From Pseudomonas sp. DTU12.3 (GTDB taxonomy: Bacteria; Pseudomonadota; Gammaproteobacteria; Pseudomonadales; Pseudomonadaceae): DNA of 64,000 nt. Position numbers and translations under genes: made by a program. Shown here piece after piece: positions 43,714 to 52,866 of this stretch. The notes beneath the pieces are model-generated. The model was given only the letters and a program-made list of their open reading frames with translations, ran no database searches and was not told the origin of the DNA. How positions within the stretch are numbered: the first letter of the stretch is position 1; each line of letters starts with the position of its first letter. The stretch is from assembly GCF_004124275.1 (NCBI RefSeq), contig NZ_CP027218.1, positions 2,855,501 through 2,919,500 of the forward strand, written 5' to 3'.

Positions 43714-46002
43714 ATGGCACTGGCCCATTCCCTTGGATTTCCGCGCATCGGTCGCGACCGCGAACTGAAGAAAGCGCAAGAGGCGTTCTGGAAAGGAGAA
43801 CTGAACGAGGCAGGCCTGCGTGAATTGGGTCGCGAGCTGCGCAAGGCGCACTGGGACTTGCAGAAAAACGCCGGGATTGAACTGCTGCCAGTCGGCGATT
43901 TCGCCTGGTACGACCAGGTGCTGACGCACTCGCTGATGTTCGGGGTGATCCCTGAGCGTTTCCGTCCGCACGATGGCAAAGCCAGTCTGCAAACCCTGTT
44001 CGGCATGGCGCGTGGCGTCAGCGACAGCTGCTGCGGCGGTGCCCATGCCCAGGAAATGACCAAGTGGTTCGACACCAACTACCACTATCTGGTCCCGGAA
44101 TTCAGCGCTGATCAACAGTTCCAGCTGGGTTGGGAGCAGTTGTTCGAAGAAGTCGAGGAAGCCCGTGCGCTGGGCCACAACGTCAAGCCAGTGATCATCG
44201 GCCCGCTGACGTACCTGTGGCTGGGCAAGGCCAAGGGCGCCGAGTTCGACAAGCTGGAACTGCTCGATCGTCTGCTGCCGCTGTACGGCCAGATTTTCTC
44301 GCGTCTTGCCGCTCAAGGTGTCGAGTGGGTGCAGATCGACGAGCCGATTCTGGTGCTCGACCTGCCACAGGAATGGAAAAACGCTTTCGAGCGTGCCTAC
44401 AACCAGATCCAGCGCGATCCGCTGAAGAAGCTGGTGGCTACCTACTTTGGTGGCCTGGAAGAAAACCTTGGTCTAGCGGCCAATCTGCCCGTCGACGGTT
44501 TGCACATCGATCTGGTGCGCGCACCGGAGCAGTACCCGACCATTCTTGATCGTCTGCCGGCTTATAAAGTGTTATCGCTGGGTGTGGTCAACGGCCGTAA
44601 CGTCTGGCGCTGCGATCTGGAAAATGCCTTGGCGACGTTGCAGCATGCGCATGAGCGTCTGGGTGATCGCCTGTGGGTCGCGCCGTCCTGCTCGCTGCTG
44701 CACAGCCCGGTGGATCTCGGTCGTGAAGACAAGCTCGATGCCGAGCTGAAAAGCTGGCTGGCCTTCGCCGTGCAGAAGTGTGAGGAAGTGGCTGTGCTGG
44801 CTCAGGCCGTCAACCAGCCCGAAGCGCCGAAAGTCCTGCGTGCCCTGACCGAAAGCCGTTCGGTGCAGGCCGCCCGTGCCGCCTCGCCACGCATTCACAA
44901 ACCGGCGGTGCAAGCGCGTGTCGCGGCGATAACCGCCAAGGACAGTCAGCGTCAATCGCTGTTCGCCCAGCGTATCGCCAGGCAGCGCGCGGGTCTCGAT
45001 TTGCCGCTGTTCCCGACGACCACCATCGGCTCGTTCCCGCAGACCGCGTCGATCCGCCTGGCGCGCCAGTCGTTCAAGCAAGGCAAGCTGACCCTGGCCG
45101 AATACACCGAAGCCATGCACAGCGAAATCCGCCATGCAGTGGAAATCCAGGAGCGTCTGGGCCTCGACGTGCTGGTCCACGGTGAAGCCGAGCGAAATGA
45201 CATGGTCGAGTACTTCGCCGAGCAACTCGACGGCTATGTGTTCACGCGTTTTGGCTGGGTGCAGAGTTACGGTTCGCGCTGCGTCAAACCGGCGGTGATC
45301 TTCGGCGACCTCAGCCGTCCGAAAGCCATGACCGTGGAGTGGATTCGCTACGCTCAGGGCCTGACCGCCAAGGTCATGAAAGGCATGCTGACCGGTCCGG
45401 TGACCATGCTGATGTGGTCGTTCCCGCGTGAAGACGTCAGCCGTGAAGTGCAGGCGCGACAACTGGCGCTGGCGATCCGTGACGAAGTGGTTGATCTGGA
45501 AGCTGCCGGCATCAAGATCGTGCAGATCGACGAAGCGGCGTTCCGTGAAGGTCTGCCGTTGCGTCAGGCCCAGTGGCAGCACTATCTGGACTGGGCGACC
45601 GAGGTATTCCGCTTGTGCGCTTCCGGTGTGCGTGACGAAACGCAGATCCATACACACATGTGCTACAGCGAGTTCAACGACGTCATCGAGTCCATTGCGG
45701 CAATGGATGCCGACGTGATCACCATCGAAACCTCGCGTTCCGACATGGAACTGCTAGACGCTTTCGAAGCCTTCGCCTACCCGAACGAAATCGGCCCGGG
45801 CGTCTACGACATCCACTCGCCACGTATTCCGGATGCTGCGGAAATGGCCAACCTGCTGCGCAAGGCCGCCAAGCGCATTCCCGCTGAACGGCTGTGGGTC
45901 AACCCGGATTGCGGCCTGAAAACCCGTGGCTGGCCGGAAACCGAAGCAGCGCTGGTGCACATGGTCACCGCCGCCCGCCAGCTGCGCAAAGAACTGGCCT
46001 GA
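43714..46002 (+). CDS. metE: Cobalamin-independent methionine synthase MetE
   Basis: 762 residues, the usual MetE length, with an N-terminal barrel ([19 protein letters not shown]) and a C-terminal catalytic barrel. Zinc ligands lie in HTHMCYSEF (near residue 646) and [11 protein letters not shown] (near 730), and the folate-binding [10 protein letters not shown] is intact. It transfers the methyl group of 5-methyl-THF-triglutamate to homocysteine without B12. The ATG at 43714 has GGAG 9 bases upstream. It is divergent from the transsulfuration operon, so homocysteine use is set on both sides of one regulatory gap. Confidence 0.97.
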   Translation: MALAHSLGFPRIGRDRELKKAQEAFWKGELNEAGLRELGRELRKAHWDLQKNAGIELLPVGDFAWYDQVLTHSLMFGVIPERFRPHDGKASLQTLFGMARGVSDSCCGGAHAQEMTKWFDTNYHYLVPEFSADQQFQLGWEQLFEEVEEARALGHNVKPVIIGPLTYLWLGKAKGAEFDKLELLDRLLPLYGQIFSRLAAQGVEWVQIDEPILVLDLPQEWKNAFERAYNQIQRDPLKKLVATYFGGLEENLGLAANLPVDGLHIDLVRAPEQYPTILDRLPAYKVLSLGVVNGRNVWRCDLENALATLQHAHERLGDRLWVAPSCSLLHSPVDLGREDKLDAELKSWLAFAVQKCEEVAVLAQAVNQPEAPKVLRALTESRSVQAARAASPRIHKPAVQARVAAITAKDSQRQSLFAQRIARQRAGLDLPLFPTTTIGSFPQTASIRLARQSFKQGKLTLAEYTEAMHSEIRHAVEIQERLGLDVLVHGEAERNDMVEYFAEQLDGYVFTRFGWVQSYGSRCVKPAVIFGDLSRPKAMTVEWIRYAQGLTAKVMKGMLTGPVTMLMWSFPREDVSREVQARQLALAIRDEVVDLEAAGIKIVQIDEAAFREGLPLRQAQWQHYLDWATEVFRLCASGVRDETQIHTHMCYSEFNDVIESIAAMDADVITIETSRSDMELLDAFEAFAYPNEIGPGVYDIHSPRIPDAAEMANLLRKAAKRIPAERLWVNPDCGLKTRGWPETEAALVHMVTAARQLRKELA

Positions 46003-46008
46003 CAACAA

Positions 46009-46030
46009 ACCGGAGCATTGCTCCGGTTTT
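46009..46030 (+). terminator. Intrinsic terminator of metE
   Basis: CCGGAGC and GCTCCGG form the stem around an ATT loop, followed by TTTT, 7 bases beyond the metE stop. Confidence 0.93.
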
Positions 46031-46047
46031 CTCATTCCAACGACAAC

Positions 46048-46142
46048 CCCTGTGGGAGTGAGCCTGCTCGCGAAAGCAATCAGGCAGTCACAGCCTGATT
46101 GTCTGATGTACCGCATTCGCGAGCAGGCTCGCTCCCACAGGG
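46048..46142. repeat. REP pair, GTGGGAGC type
   Basis: TGTGGGAGTGAGCCTGCTCG and the inverse CGAGCAGGCTCGCTCCCACA flank a centre with CAGGCAGTCA/TGACTG-like symmetry. It lies between metE and the GNAT gene. Confidence 0.94.
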
Positions 46143-46237
46143 TTTTGTGCATGGCATTCGGATTGGGGATTTCTGATAGCGTCGACCGGTAGCGAGTTGT
46201 TAATGTGTCCAGCCGCAGTTCAGGTGTTTGCCGTTAC

Positions 46238-46789
46238 ATGAATCATCAACCAACCATTCAGGCCGTGACCGACGCCGACATTCCTGAAGTTCTTGATTTT
46301 GTGCTGAAGGCTCGCGCCGAGCTGTTTCCCAAGCTCAGCGCGACCGGCATGCCTGATGATCTGGCGCGGTTCACCGAGGTTTATCTGCGTGGGGCAGGGC
46401 GCTTTCTGATCGCTCGCCACGAAGGACAGATCGTTGCCTCCATCGGCTATCTCGCCTACGACCGGCGCTTCCCGCACTTGCCCTATCCGGACCTTGAAGT
46501 GGTGGAAATCGTCCGTCTGTTTGTCCTGCCATCGCAGCGCCGCTCAGGGTTGGCCGGTGCGTTATATCGATCACTCAAGGATCTGGCACTCGCCAACGAA
46601 GCAGACGTGATTTACCTGCACACCCATCCGTTTCTGCCGGGCGCCATCGCGTTCTGGCAGCGCCAAGGTTTCGAGATCATTGATGTCGACGCTGACCCGG
46701 TCTGGCAGACAACGCACATGCACAACGTCATGCGTGAAAACGCAGAATCTGTGCCCCATCAAACGGGTCCGTCAGGTAATGCGCTCTGA
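46238..46789 (+). CDS. GNAT-family N-acetyltransferase
   Basis: 183 residues with the GNAT core: EVVEIVRLFVLPSQRRSGLAGALYRSL contains the acetyl-CoA pyrophosphate loop (Q-R-R-x-G-x-A), then FYLHTHPFLPGAIAFWQRQGFE-type motif (here IYLHTHPFLPGAIAFWQRQ). The acceptor is unknown. The start at 46238 is the first ATG that opens on the domain; its ribosome site is weak. The last 62 bases overlap the convergent ABC ATPase gene. Confidence 0.85.
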   Translation: MNHQPTIQAVTDADIPEVLDFVLKARAELFPKLSATGMPDDLARFTEVYLRGAGRFLIARHEGQIVASIGYLAYDRRFPHLPYPDLEVVEIVRLFVLPSQRRSGLAGALYRSLKDLALANEADVIYLHTHPFLPGAIAFWQRQGFEIIDVDADPVWQTTHMHNVMRENAESVPHQTGPSGNAL

Positions 46790-47492
46790 CCCCGAATGTT
46801 TCCTGTAACCGCTGTGGTGTCAGCACCTCCAGCGGCTCGCCCAACGCCACTAGCCGCCCGCGCTCCAGTACCGCCAGACGATCGCATTTCAACGCCTGAT
46901 TAAGATCATGGAGGGCGATCAACGTGGTCACCGGCAACGCCTGCACCACGTTGAGAATGGTCAGTTGGTGCTGAATGTCGAGATGATTGGCCGGCTCGTC
47001 CAACAGTAGAATTTGCGGTCGCTGCGCCAACGCCCGGGCGATGTGCACTCGCTGCCGTTCACCGCCCGACAGGCTGCGCCAAAGACGATTGCGCAGGTGA
47101 GTCGCGTCAACGTCGGTCAACGCTTGCCGGACGATGGCGTCGTCGGCATGCGACCACGGTTGCAACGCCGAAAGCCACGGCGTGCGGCCCAGTGCAACGG
47201 CGTCGAACACGCGAATGCCGTCGTCGGTGTCGGCCTGCTGTTCCACCACCGCGAGTTTTTGCGCGATGCTGCGACGGTGCATTTTGCCGAGGTGCTGACC
47301 TTCCAGCAGCACCTCGCCAGCGCTCGGTTCACGCAATCCGGCGAGCAGTTTCAGCAAGGTCGATTTGCCCGAGCCATTTGGCCCGACGATGCCGAGGGTT
47401 TCACCGCGCGTGACCTCCAGGCTGACGCCGTTGAGCAGCTCGGCGCCGCGCACCCTGAACGTCAAGCCTGAGCAACTGAGGACGTTGCTCAT
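46728..47492 (-). CDS. FecCD-type ABC transporter ATPase (B12/siderophore family)
   Basis: 254 residues. Walker A GPNGSGKSTLLKLL, signature LSGGERQRVHIARAL, Walker B ILLLDEPANHLD and switch LIALHDLNQAL are intact. The family serves B12, haem and iron-siderophore uptake. The upstream cobalamin riboswitch assigns this operon to corrinoid uptake. It starts in a 4-base overlap with the permease gene; the permease is damaged (see below), so the ATPase may lack its partner. Confidence 0.9.
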   Translation of the reverse strand: MSNVLSCSGLTFRVRGAELLNGVSLEVTRGETLGIVGPNGSGKSTLLKLLAGLREPSAGEVLLEGQHLGKMHRRSIAQKLAVVEQQADTDDGIRVFDAVALGRTPWLSALQPWSHADDAIVRQALTDVDATHLRNRLWRSLSGGERQRVHIARALAQRPQILLLDEPANHLDIQHQLTILNVVQALPVTTLIALHDLNQALKCDRLAVLERGRLVALGEPLEVLTPQRLQETFGVRAHYLTDPFDGAQILRFHA

Positions 47493-48417
47493 CGCGCCGA
47501 TCTCCGGCCAATCAGAATCAAGGCAAACACCGGCGCACCGACCAGCGCGGTAATCACCCCGACCGGGATCACCTGGCCCTTGATCAACGTGCGCGACAAC
47601 ACGTCAGCGGCAATCAGAAACACCGCGCCGCCCAGCGCACTGGCAGGCAGCAGACGGGCATGCCCGGTGCCGAGCAACCGATCAGCAGAATCTGCACTCG
47701 GCGTACCGGGATGCCGAGCGACGCCGCCGAATCCGCGCCAAAGGTAAATGCATCCAGCGCCCGCCGATGCCACAGGCACACCAGCAAACCCGCGATGGCC
47801 ACCGGCACCGCCAGCGACACCGATGGCCAGCGCACGCCGCCAAGATTACCCAGCAACCAGAACATGATCCCGCGCGCCTGTTCGGAACTCGCCGAGCGGG
47901 TAATCAGAAATGCCGTCAGCGCATTGAACAATTGCGAGCCGGCGATGCCGGCGAGAATGATCTGCCCGGTGCCGCTGGCCGAACCGCTGACGCGCGCCAA
48001 CAGAATCACCAGCACGAAGGCGGTCACCGCCCCGGCAAAGGCGCCGACGGACAATGAGATGACCCCGGCACCGACGCCGAGCAACGCGACCATCACCGCG
48101 CCGGTCGAGGCGCCAGCGGAGATTCCCAACAGATAAGGATCGGCCAACGCGTTGCGCAGCAGCGATTGCAGAATCACCCCGCACGTCGCCAGACCGGCAC
48201 CGCAGGCAGCGGCGACCAGTGCGCGGGTCAGGCGGTAGTCCCAGACGATGCCTTCATCAATGGGGTCGAGCACATAACCGGCCCCCCACAACTTATTGGC
48301 CAATACTTGCAGGACCACGCCCGGTTCAATCGAAGTTTCACCGATGGCCACGCCAGCCACCACGGCCATCAACAATGTCGCCAGGGCCAACAACGAGCGG
48401 ATCAGGCTTGCACTCAT
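47489..48417 (-). pseudogene. FecCD-type (BtuC-like) permease with internal deletion and frameshift
   Basis: The N-terminal about 250 codons (48417 down to about 47680) read as a normal FecCD permease (TRALVAAACGAGLATCGVIL and LLRNALADPYLLGISAGAS regions), ending VQILLIGC. The frame then breaks. The next normal family segment, GTGHARLLPASALGGAVFLI to LVGAPVFALILIGRR, is found in another frame (47489-47720). The segment expected between, about 27-30 residues holding the GxIGFVGLxxPH motif that contacts the ATPase, is missing at the junction near 47671-47682. So a deletion of about 80 bases, not a multiple of three, removed the coupling loop. A sequencing or assembly error is possible. Confidence 0.85.
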
Positions 48418-49427
48418 TTCGACAGGTCGTAGCCGTTGATGGCCGTGGCCAATTGTTCCAGGCCATCGAACATGCGCAGGCTGGCCTGCATGGCCATGGC
48501 GTCAAGAATGATGATGCGGTTGTTTTTCACCGCGCCCATGTTGCGCGTCACCGGATCGCTGCGCAGGAAGGCGAGTTTCTTTTCATAGTCGTCAGCGGGG
48601 AAGCGACGGCGATCCATGCGGGCGATGACGAGGAACGTCGGGTTGGCTTTGGCGATGGTTTCCCAGCCAACCGTTGGCCACTCCTCATCGGATTCAACCA
48701 CGTTGCGCACACCGAGTGTGCTCAGCATGAAATCGGGAATGCCTTTGTGCCCGGCCACGAAGGGCTCGATGTCCATTTGTGCGCTGGAGAACCACACCAG
48801 CGCGCTGGCGTCTTTCAGTTGCTTGCCTTGTGCGGTGGCAATCGACTTGGCAAGGCTGGCCTTGAGTTGCTCGTTGAGCTGGTGTCCGCGATCCTGCACA
48901 TCGAAGATCTGCGCCAGTTGGCTCACGCTCTTGTAAATGCTCTCAATGCGAAATGGCGCCAGTCGCGTGCCGTCGGCGCCGACCAGATTGTCCTTGGCTT
49001 CGCAATCGGAGGGCAGCAGGTAGGTCGGAATCTTCAGCTCGTGAAACTGCTCGCGAGTGCCGACCGCACCTTGCGGGCCGACCATCCATTCCAGCTCCAC
49101 GGCGACCAGTTCCGGGCGTTTGCCGATCACCGATTCGAAGCTCGGTTCGTTGTCGGCCAGGCGCTCGATCTTGTCGTCCTGCGTCTTGTACTTGGCCAGC
49201 ACATTGTTGAACCACAGCGAGGTGCCGACGACTTTGTCGCTCAGGCCCATGGCGTAGAGCATTTCCGTGCCGGCCTGGCCGATGGTCACCGTGCGAGCGG
49301 GAGCATGCTCAAAGGTCAGGCTGCTGCCGCAGTTTTCGATGGTCAGCGGGTATTGAGTCGGTGCCGCATGGGCCAGCGTGCCAAGGCACAGGCCGGTGAT
49401 GAGGGTGGCAACGCGGGGCAGCAGCAT
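48414..49427 (-). CDS. Corrinoid-type ABC transporter substrate-binding protein (BtuF-like)
   Basis: 337 residues. A signal peptide (LLPRVATLITGLCLGTLAHA) is followed by the helical-backbone binding-protein fold: ARTVTIGQAGTEMLYAMGLSDKVVGT, KRPELVAVELEWM, IFDVQDRGHQLNEQL and IPDFMLSTLGVRNVV. The ATG at 49427 is preceded by GGAG; earlier in-frame starts do not give a signal peptide. The first gene of the riboswitch-controlled operon, overlapping the damaged permease by 4 bases. Confidence 0.9.
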   Translation of the reverse strand: MLLPRVATLITGLCLGTLAHAAPTQYPLTIENCGSSLTFEHAPARTVTIGQAGTEMLYAMGLSDKVVGTSLWFNNVLAKYKTQDDKIERLADNEPSFESVIGKRPELVAVELEWMVGPQGAVGTREQFHELKIPTYLLPSDCEAKDNLVGADGTRLAPFRIESIYKSVSQLAQIFDVQDRGHQLNEQLKASLAKSIATAQGKQLKDASALVWFSSAQMDIEPFVAGHKGIPDFMLSTLGVRNVVESDEEWPTVGWETIAKANPTFLVIARMDRRRFPADDYEKKLAFLRSDPVTRNMGAVKNNRIIILDAMAMQASLRMFDGLEQLATAINGYDLSK

Positions 49428-49585
49428 GAGGCAGTCTCCAGGAAAACCGTACGGGGAGCGGCAGAGTACGGTTCGGAAACACACCATCGAGCGCGGTCAG
49501 GGCAACAGCGCAAGGCCGCTTATCCCGGAAGACGCGCACGGCACGGTGTCCTTCCCGGACACCCCGCCGGTTAGTCAGTCACTGT

Positions 49586-49757
49586 GCCGGCAGGTCTCCT
49601 GACTGATGCGTCATCGCCAATGCTCCGGCCTTCCCGGGGTTCACCCAGTGGCAGTCGTGGAGCAGGCTCAGCACCTACAGTTGCGGGGGCAGTTCCGATC
49701 GATGCTGTGCAAGCACCTCGGATTCCCTATTAATCCCGTTTGGAAACCGGCGGCGGC
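49586..49757 (-). ncRNA. Cobalamin riboswitch
   Basis: On the minus strand the leader has TTAATAGGGAATCCGAGGTG, then AACTGCCCCCGCAACTGTA, CCACTGGGTGAACCCCGGGAAGG (as separate motifs) and the 3' element GTCAGGAGACCTGCCGGC. These are the conserved blocks of the B12 riboswitch, including the B12 box. It turns off the downstream uptake operon when adenosylcobalamin is plentiful. Confidence 0.96.
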
Positions 49758-49807
49758 ATGGTAGTCGATCAGGCCGCTGAAGGGGAGACGAATCTGCCGG
49801 GTGAGGG

Positions 49808-50743
49808 TTAATGCTGGCTCATCAAACCGTGCAACACGCCGAGGCGCAGGCCCGGTTCCGACGGCAACATGTGCGCGATGCCGAACACCTTGAATGCCGC
49901 CAGCATCAGCACCAGACCAGCGGGCAAGATGCTTTGGCGATGCGCTTGCAGGCCGGCGAGCCGGAGTTGCTCGACGTTGCTGACTTTCAGCAGCAGCAGC
50001 GACAGCCGCAGCAGGCCCGCGTAGGTGATGCCGTCGTCGCCGAAGTCGTTGAGACGATTGACCTTGAGCACTTTGGCGAGCATGCGCGCGGTGCCGGAAG
50101 AACCGATGGTCTGTTGCCAGCCTTGCGCACGGTAACGCCGGGCGACTTTTTCGAACTGGAGGATGGCGAAGCGTTCAGCCTCTTGCAGCGCGCCGGGCGA
50201 AATGTCGCCACCGCGAAAGAACCGCGCACTCAAGGTGCCGCTGCCGATGGCGATACTTTCGGTGAGCAACGGTTGCGCACCCTGGCCGAGGATCAGCTCG
50301 GTGGAACCGCCGCCGATGTCGACCACCAGGCGCATGTCGACGGCGCTCGGCAAGGCGTGGACAACGCCGGCGTAAACCAGACGCGCCTCTTCATGGCCGC
50401 AGATAACGTCGATCGGAAAACCCAGATGCCGTTCGGCGCTGGCGAGAAACAGCTGCGCATTGTCGGCCTCGCGCACGGCGCTGGTCGCCACCGCGCGCAC
50501 TCGACCGGCTTCGAAGCCACGCAGTTTCTTGCCGAACCGCGCCAATGCCTGCCAGCCGCGATCCAGCGCCAGCGCGTCGAGCGCGCCACCGTCAAAACCC
50601 TCGGCAAGCCGCACCGGTTCACGCAGTGTTTTCACTTCCTGTATCAGCAGGCCTTTGCGGCTGCGCACTGACTGCCCGATCATCAGGCGAAAGGCATTCG
50701 AACCCAGGTCGATGGCGGCAAAAAGCGAGGCGTCGTCTTTCAT
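49808..50743 (-). CDS. Short Ppx/GppA-family phosphatase
   Basis: 311 residues, covering only the two actin-like ATPase domains of the Ppx/GppA family; the C-terminal HD region of full-length Ppx is absent. FAAIDLGSNAFRLMIGQ (phosphate 1), MRLVVDIGGGSTELILG (phosphate 2), SIAIGSGTLSARF and QTIGSSGTARML are all present. Family members hydrolyse polyphosphate or pppGpp; this short type is usually labelled exopolyphosphatase. A Pho box 67 bases upstream (50810-50827) with a fitting -10 indicates induction under phosphate starvation. Confidence 0.9.
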   Translation of the reverse strand: MKDDASLFAAIDLGSNAFRLMIGQSVRSRKGLLIQEVKTLREPVRLAEGFDGGALDALALDRGWQALARFGKKLRGFEAGRVRAVATSAVREADNAQLFLASAERHLGFPIDVICGHEEARLVYAGVVHALPSAVDMRLVVDIGGGSTELILGQGAQPLLTESIAIGSGTLSARFFRGGDISPGALQEAERFAILQFEKVARRYRAQGWQQTIGSSGTARMLAKVLKVNRLNDFGDDGITYAGLLRLSLLLLKVSNVEQLRLAGLQAHRQSILPAGLVLMLAAFKVFGIAHMLPSEPGLRLGVLHGLMSQH

Positions 50744-50809
50744 GGGAATCCCTGCAAAACATCCGTCGCGAGGCTCAAGACGGTTTGCGAGGATTGTGCG
50801 GTGATCTTG

Positions 50810-50827
50810 ATGACATCCTGATGACGG
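50810..50827 (-). promoter_or_regulatory. Pho box directed at the Ppx/GppA gene
   Basis: On the minus strand the site reads CCGTCAT-CAGG-ATGTCAT, matching the CTGTCAT-N4-CTGTCAT PhoB consensus at 12 of 14 repeat positions. A -10-like CACAAT lies 11 bases downstream (50793-50798). Confidence 0.75.
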
Positions 50828-50854
50828 GGCAGGTGCGATTCAATGAATTTGCGG

Positions 50855-50872
50855 CTGTCATGACACTGTCAT
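50855..50872 (+). promoter_or_regulatory. Perfect Pho box directed rightwards
   Basis: CTGTCAT-GACA-CTGTCAT is an exact PhoB consensus. TATGCT (50884-50889) lies 11 bases after it, the standard Pho promoter distance. It faces the short terminated region 50896-50948, where no protein gene starts. Confidence 0.88.
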
Positions 50873-50895
50873 TATTCGGCGTCTATGCTGACCTC

Positions 50896-50948
50896 AATAC
50901 ATCGCGTGTTCTTAAAGTTTCTGCTGCCATTCGTGGCAGCTTTTTTTT
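50896..50948 (+). ncRNA. Candidate PhoB-dependent small RNA
   Basis: A transcript starting about 7 bases after the -10 would run some 50 bases to a strong intrinsic terminator at 50923-50948: GCTGCCA, the tetraloop TTCG, TGGCAGC and eight T. There is no ribosome site or useful reading frame. The boundaries are inferred from the promoter and the terminator. Confidence 0.6.
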
Positions 50949-50988
50949 GCCTGCGATTCAAGCGAAGCAAACCATTACACGTACCCAT

Positions 50989-51072
50989 GTAGGAGCTGCC
51001 GAAGGCTGCGATCTTTTGATCTTGCTCTTCAAAAACAAGATCAAAAGATCGCAGCCTTCGGCAGCTCCTACA
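50989..51072. repeat. REP pair, GTAGGAGC type (CCGAAGGCTG variant)
   Basis: TGTAGGAGCTGCCGAAGGCT and the exact inverse AGCCTTCGGCAGCTCCTACA surround an AT-rich centre. It separates the Pho-controlled region from phnX. Confidence 0.95.
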
Positions 51073-51085
51073 GGAGCGGTGGGGG

Positions 51086-51913
51086 TTAGCAGGACTGTGG
51101 GGTTTCGCCGCGTGCCAGGCGCGCGTTGATGTCGTCGATGACTTGCGGCAGCTCGGCGATGGTGTCGATTAGGTAATGCGGGCGCGAAGGGGCGAACATC
51201 TTGCCGATCCGCGCGCGCTCTTCGGCCAGTCGGTCCGACGGCAGCGCCTGGTATTGCTCGTAGGTCAGGCCCAGCGCGTTGCCGGAGCAGGTCAGCGCCA
51301 CCGTCCACATGCCGGCGCTGCGACCTTCAAGAATGCCCGGCCAGGTGTCGTCGACCTTGACGCACGCGGCCACGTCATCGATACCCAGGGCAATCACGTT
51401 GGCCAGCGCCTGCGCCGGGTGCGGCCGGCCATTGGGCACTTCGTCGGTGGCAACCACATGATCGGCGACATAGCCGTTTTCCCGCGCGAGTTCGACAACC
51501 TTGGCCATCACCACCGCTGGATATCCGGAGCACGAACCGATTTTCAAACCCTTGTCACGCAACGCGGCAATCGCTGCAAGCGCGCCAGGGATCAGCGCCG
51601 AATGCAGGGCGATTTTCTCGATCTGCAGTGGCATGAAACGCTCATAAATCGCGGTCACGTCAGCATCGCTTGGCAAACGACCCAACGCAGAACGGTAACG
51701 TTCGCCAATCTGCGGCAGGTTGCACAAAGTGCGGATGTGGTCCCACTTGCCCATGCCCATCGGCCCGCGCGCTTCCTCCAGTGATACCGCGACGTCGAAC
51801 TCGGCGAAGGCTTCGACGAAAATCTGCGTTGGTGCGAACGAGCCGAAATCGACAACGGTGCCAGCCCAGTCGAGGATGGCGGCTTGCAGGTGAGTCGGTT
51901 GCTTGTACTGCAT
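51086..51913 (-). CDS. phnX: Phosphonoacetaldehyde hydrolase
   Basis: 275 residues, the usual length. HAD-type nucleophile D15 lies in [14 protein letters not shown], and the Schiff-base lysine K56 lies in [14 protein letters not shown], with SCSGYP (motif II) and [10 protein letters not shown] (motif III). It splits phosphonoacetaldehyde to acetaldehyde and phosphate, freeing phosphorus from 2-aminoethylphosphonate or related compounds. The ATG at 51913 has GGAG 7 bases upstream. Its usual partner transaminase phnW is not in the window. Confidence 0.96.
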   Translation of the reverse strand: MQYKQPTHLQAAILDWAGTVVDFGSFAPTQIFVEAFAEFDVAVSLEEARGPMGMGKWDHIRTLCNLPQIGERYRSALGRLPSDADVTAIYERFMPLQIEKIALHSALIPGALAAIAALRDKGLKIGSCSGYPAVVMAKVVELARENGYVADHVVATDEVPNGRPHPAQALANVIALGIDDVAACVKVDDTWPGILEGRSAGMWTVALTCSGNALGLTYEQYQALPSDRLAEERARIGKMFAPSRPHYLIDTIAELPQVIDDINARLARGETPQSC

Positions 51914-51986
51914 GGTCAATCTCCGTTTTCAGGTAAGCGTTGGCCGTCCCTCAAGTTAAAGGCAGGCGGTTTGAGGCAGGGTTGAA

Positions 51987-52856
51987 TCAATTCATCGGTG
52001 GCGCTGAGTCGAACAGTTCGGCAATCACCGGCCGGTTCCTGCGGATGCCGAGGCAACACAGGTGGTATTCGATAAAGAACGGGTGATCGACAAAGGTAAT
52101 CGGCGTGGTGCCGGGCGTTTCGGCGTACTCGACGGCCGATACGAAACCGACGCCGATGCCTTTGACGATTGCGTGCACGATGGCTTCGCGGCTGTTCAGT
52201 TGCATGACGCAATTGAGTTCGATGTCGAGGCGCTTGCAGCGTTCTTCCACCAGTTGCCGGGTGCGTGCGCTGGTTTCGCGCATTACCCATTTTTCCTTGC
52301 TGATCGCGCTGACGTGAACCTGCGCCTGGCTGGCCCAGGGATGGTCATCGCGCACCACGGCAATGATCGGGTAGCGGTGATACAGCTGCGTATGAAAGCG
52401 CTCGTCGAATTCCGACAACGCCAGAATCGCCACGTCGATATCGAAGTTGAACAACCGCGCCAGGGTTTCCTTTTCCGAAGAGAACGAAGTTTCCAGTTCG
52501 ATATCCGGGTGGCGTTGCATCAGCTCATACGTCAGGTTCATCGCAATCGGTGGCGACACCGCACCGAGGCGCAGCATGCCGGTCTTGCGTTGTTTGAAAC
52601 TCTGCAGCAGTTGCACCGCTTCATCTTCCTGGCCGAACAAGCCTTGGGTGATCGCATAGAGCTTGTGCCCGGCCGAACTCATCTCGATGTAGCGCCCACG
52701 GCGGTGGAACAGCTCCACCGAGAAGGTTTTCTCAAGTGCGTTGACCTGTTCGCTGACGGTCGGCTGGCCGACGCAGAGATACTCGGCGGCCAGCGTGAAG
52801 CTGCCGGTCTTGGCCACCGCATGAAACGAACGCAACCACTTGTGATACTGGTACAT
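51987..52856 (-). CDS. LysR-family regulator of the phosphonate cluster
   Basis: 289 residues. The helix-turn-helix is GSFTLAAEYLCVGQPTVSEQ, followed by VNALEKTFSVELFHRRGRYIEM in the same region, and a typical effector domain. Similar LysR proteins sit beside phosphonate genes in many pseudomonads. It is 10 bases from the MFS gene upstream and 73 bases from phnX downstream on the same strand, so it may be part of one transcription unit. It is related in form to the LysR at 58080. Confidence 0.9.
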   Translation of the reverse strand: MYQYHKWLRSFHAVAKTGSFTLAAEYLCVGQPTVSEQVNALEKTFSVELFHRRGRYIEMSSAGHKLYAITQGLFGQEDEAVQLLQSFKQRKTGMLRLGAVSPPIAMNLTYELMQRHPDIELETSFSSEKETLARLFNFDIDVAILALSEFDERFHTQLYHRYPIIAVVRDDHPWASQAQVHVSAISKEKWVMRETSARTRQLVEERCKRLDIELNCVMQLNSREAIVHAIVKGIGVGFVSAVEYAETPGTTPITFVDHPFFIEYHLCCLGIRRNRPVIAELFDSAPPMN

Positions 52857-52866
52857 GCAAGCCCCG

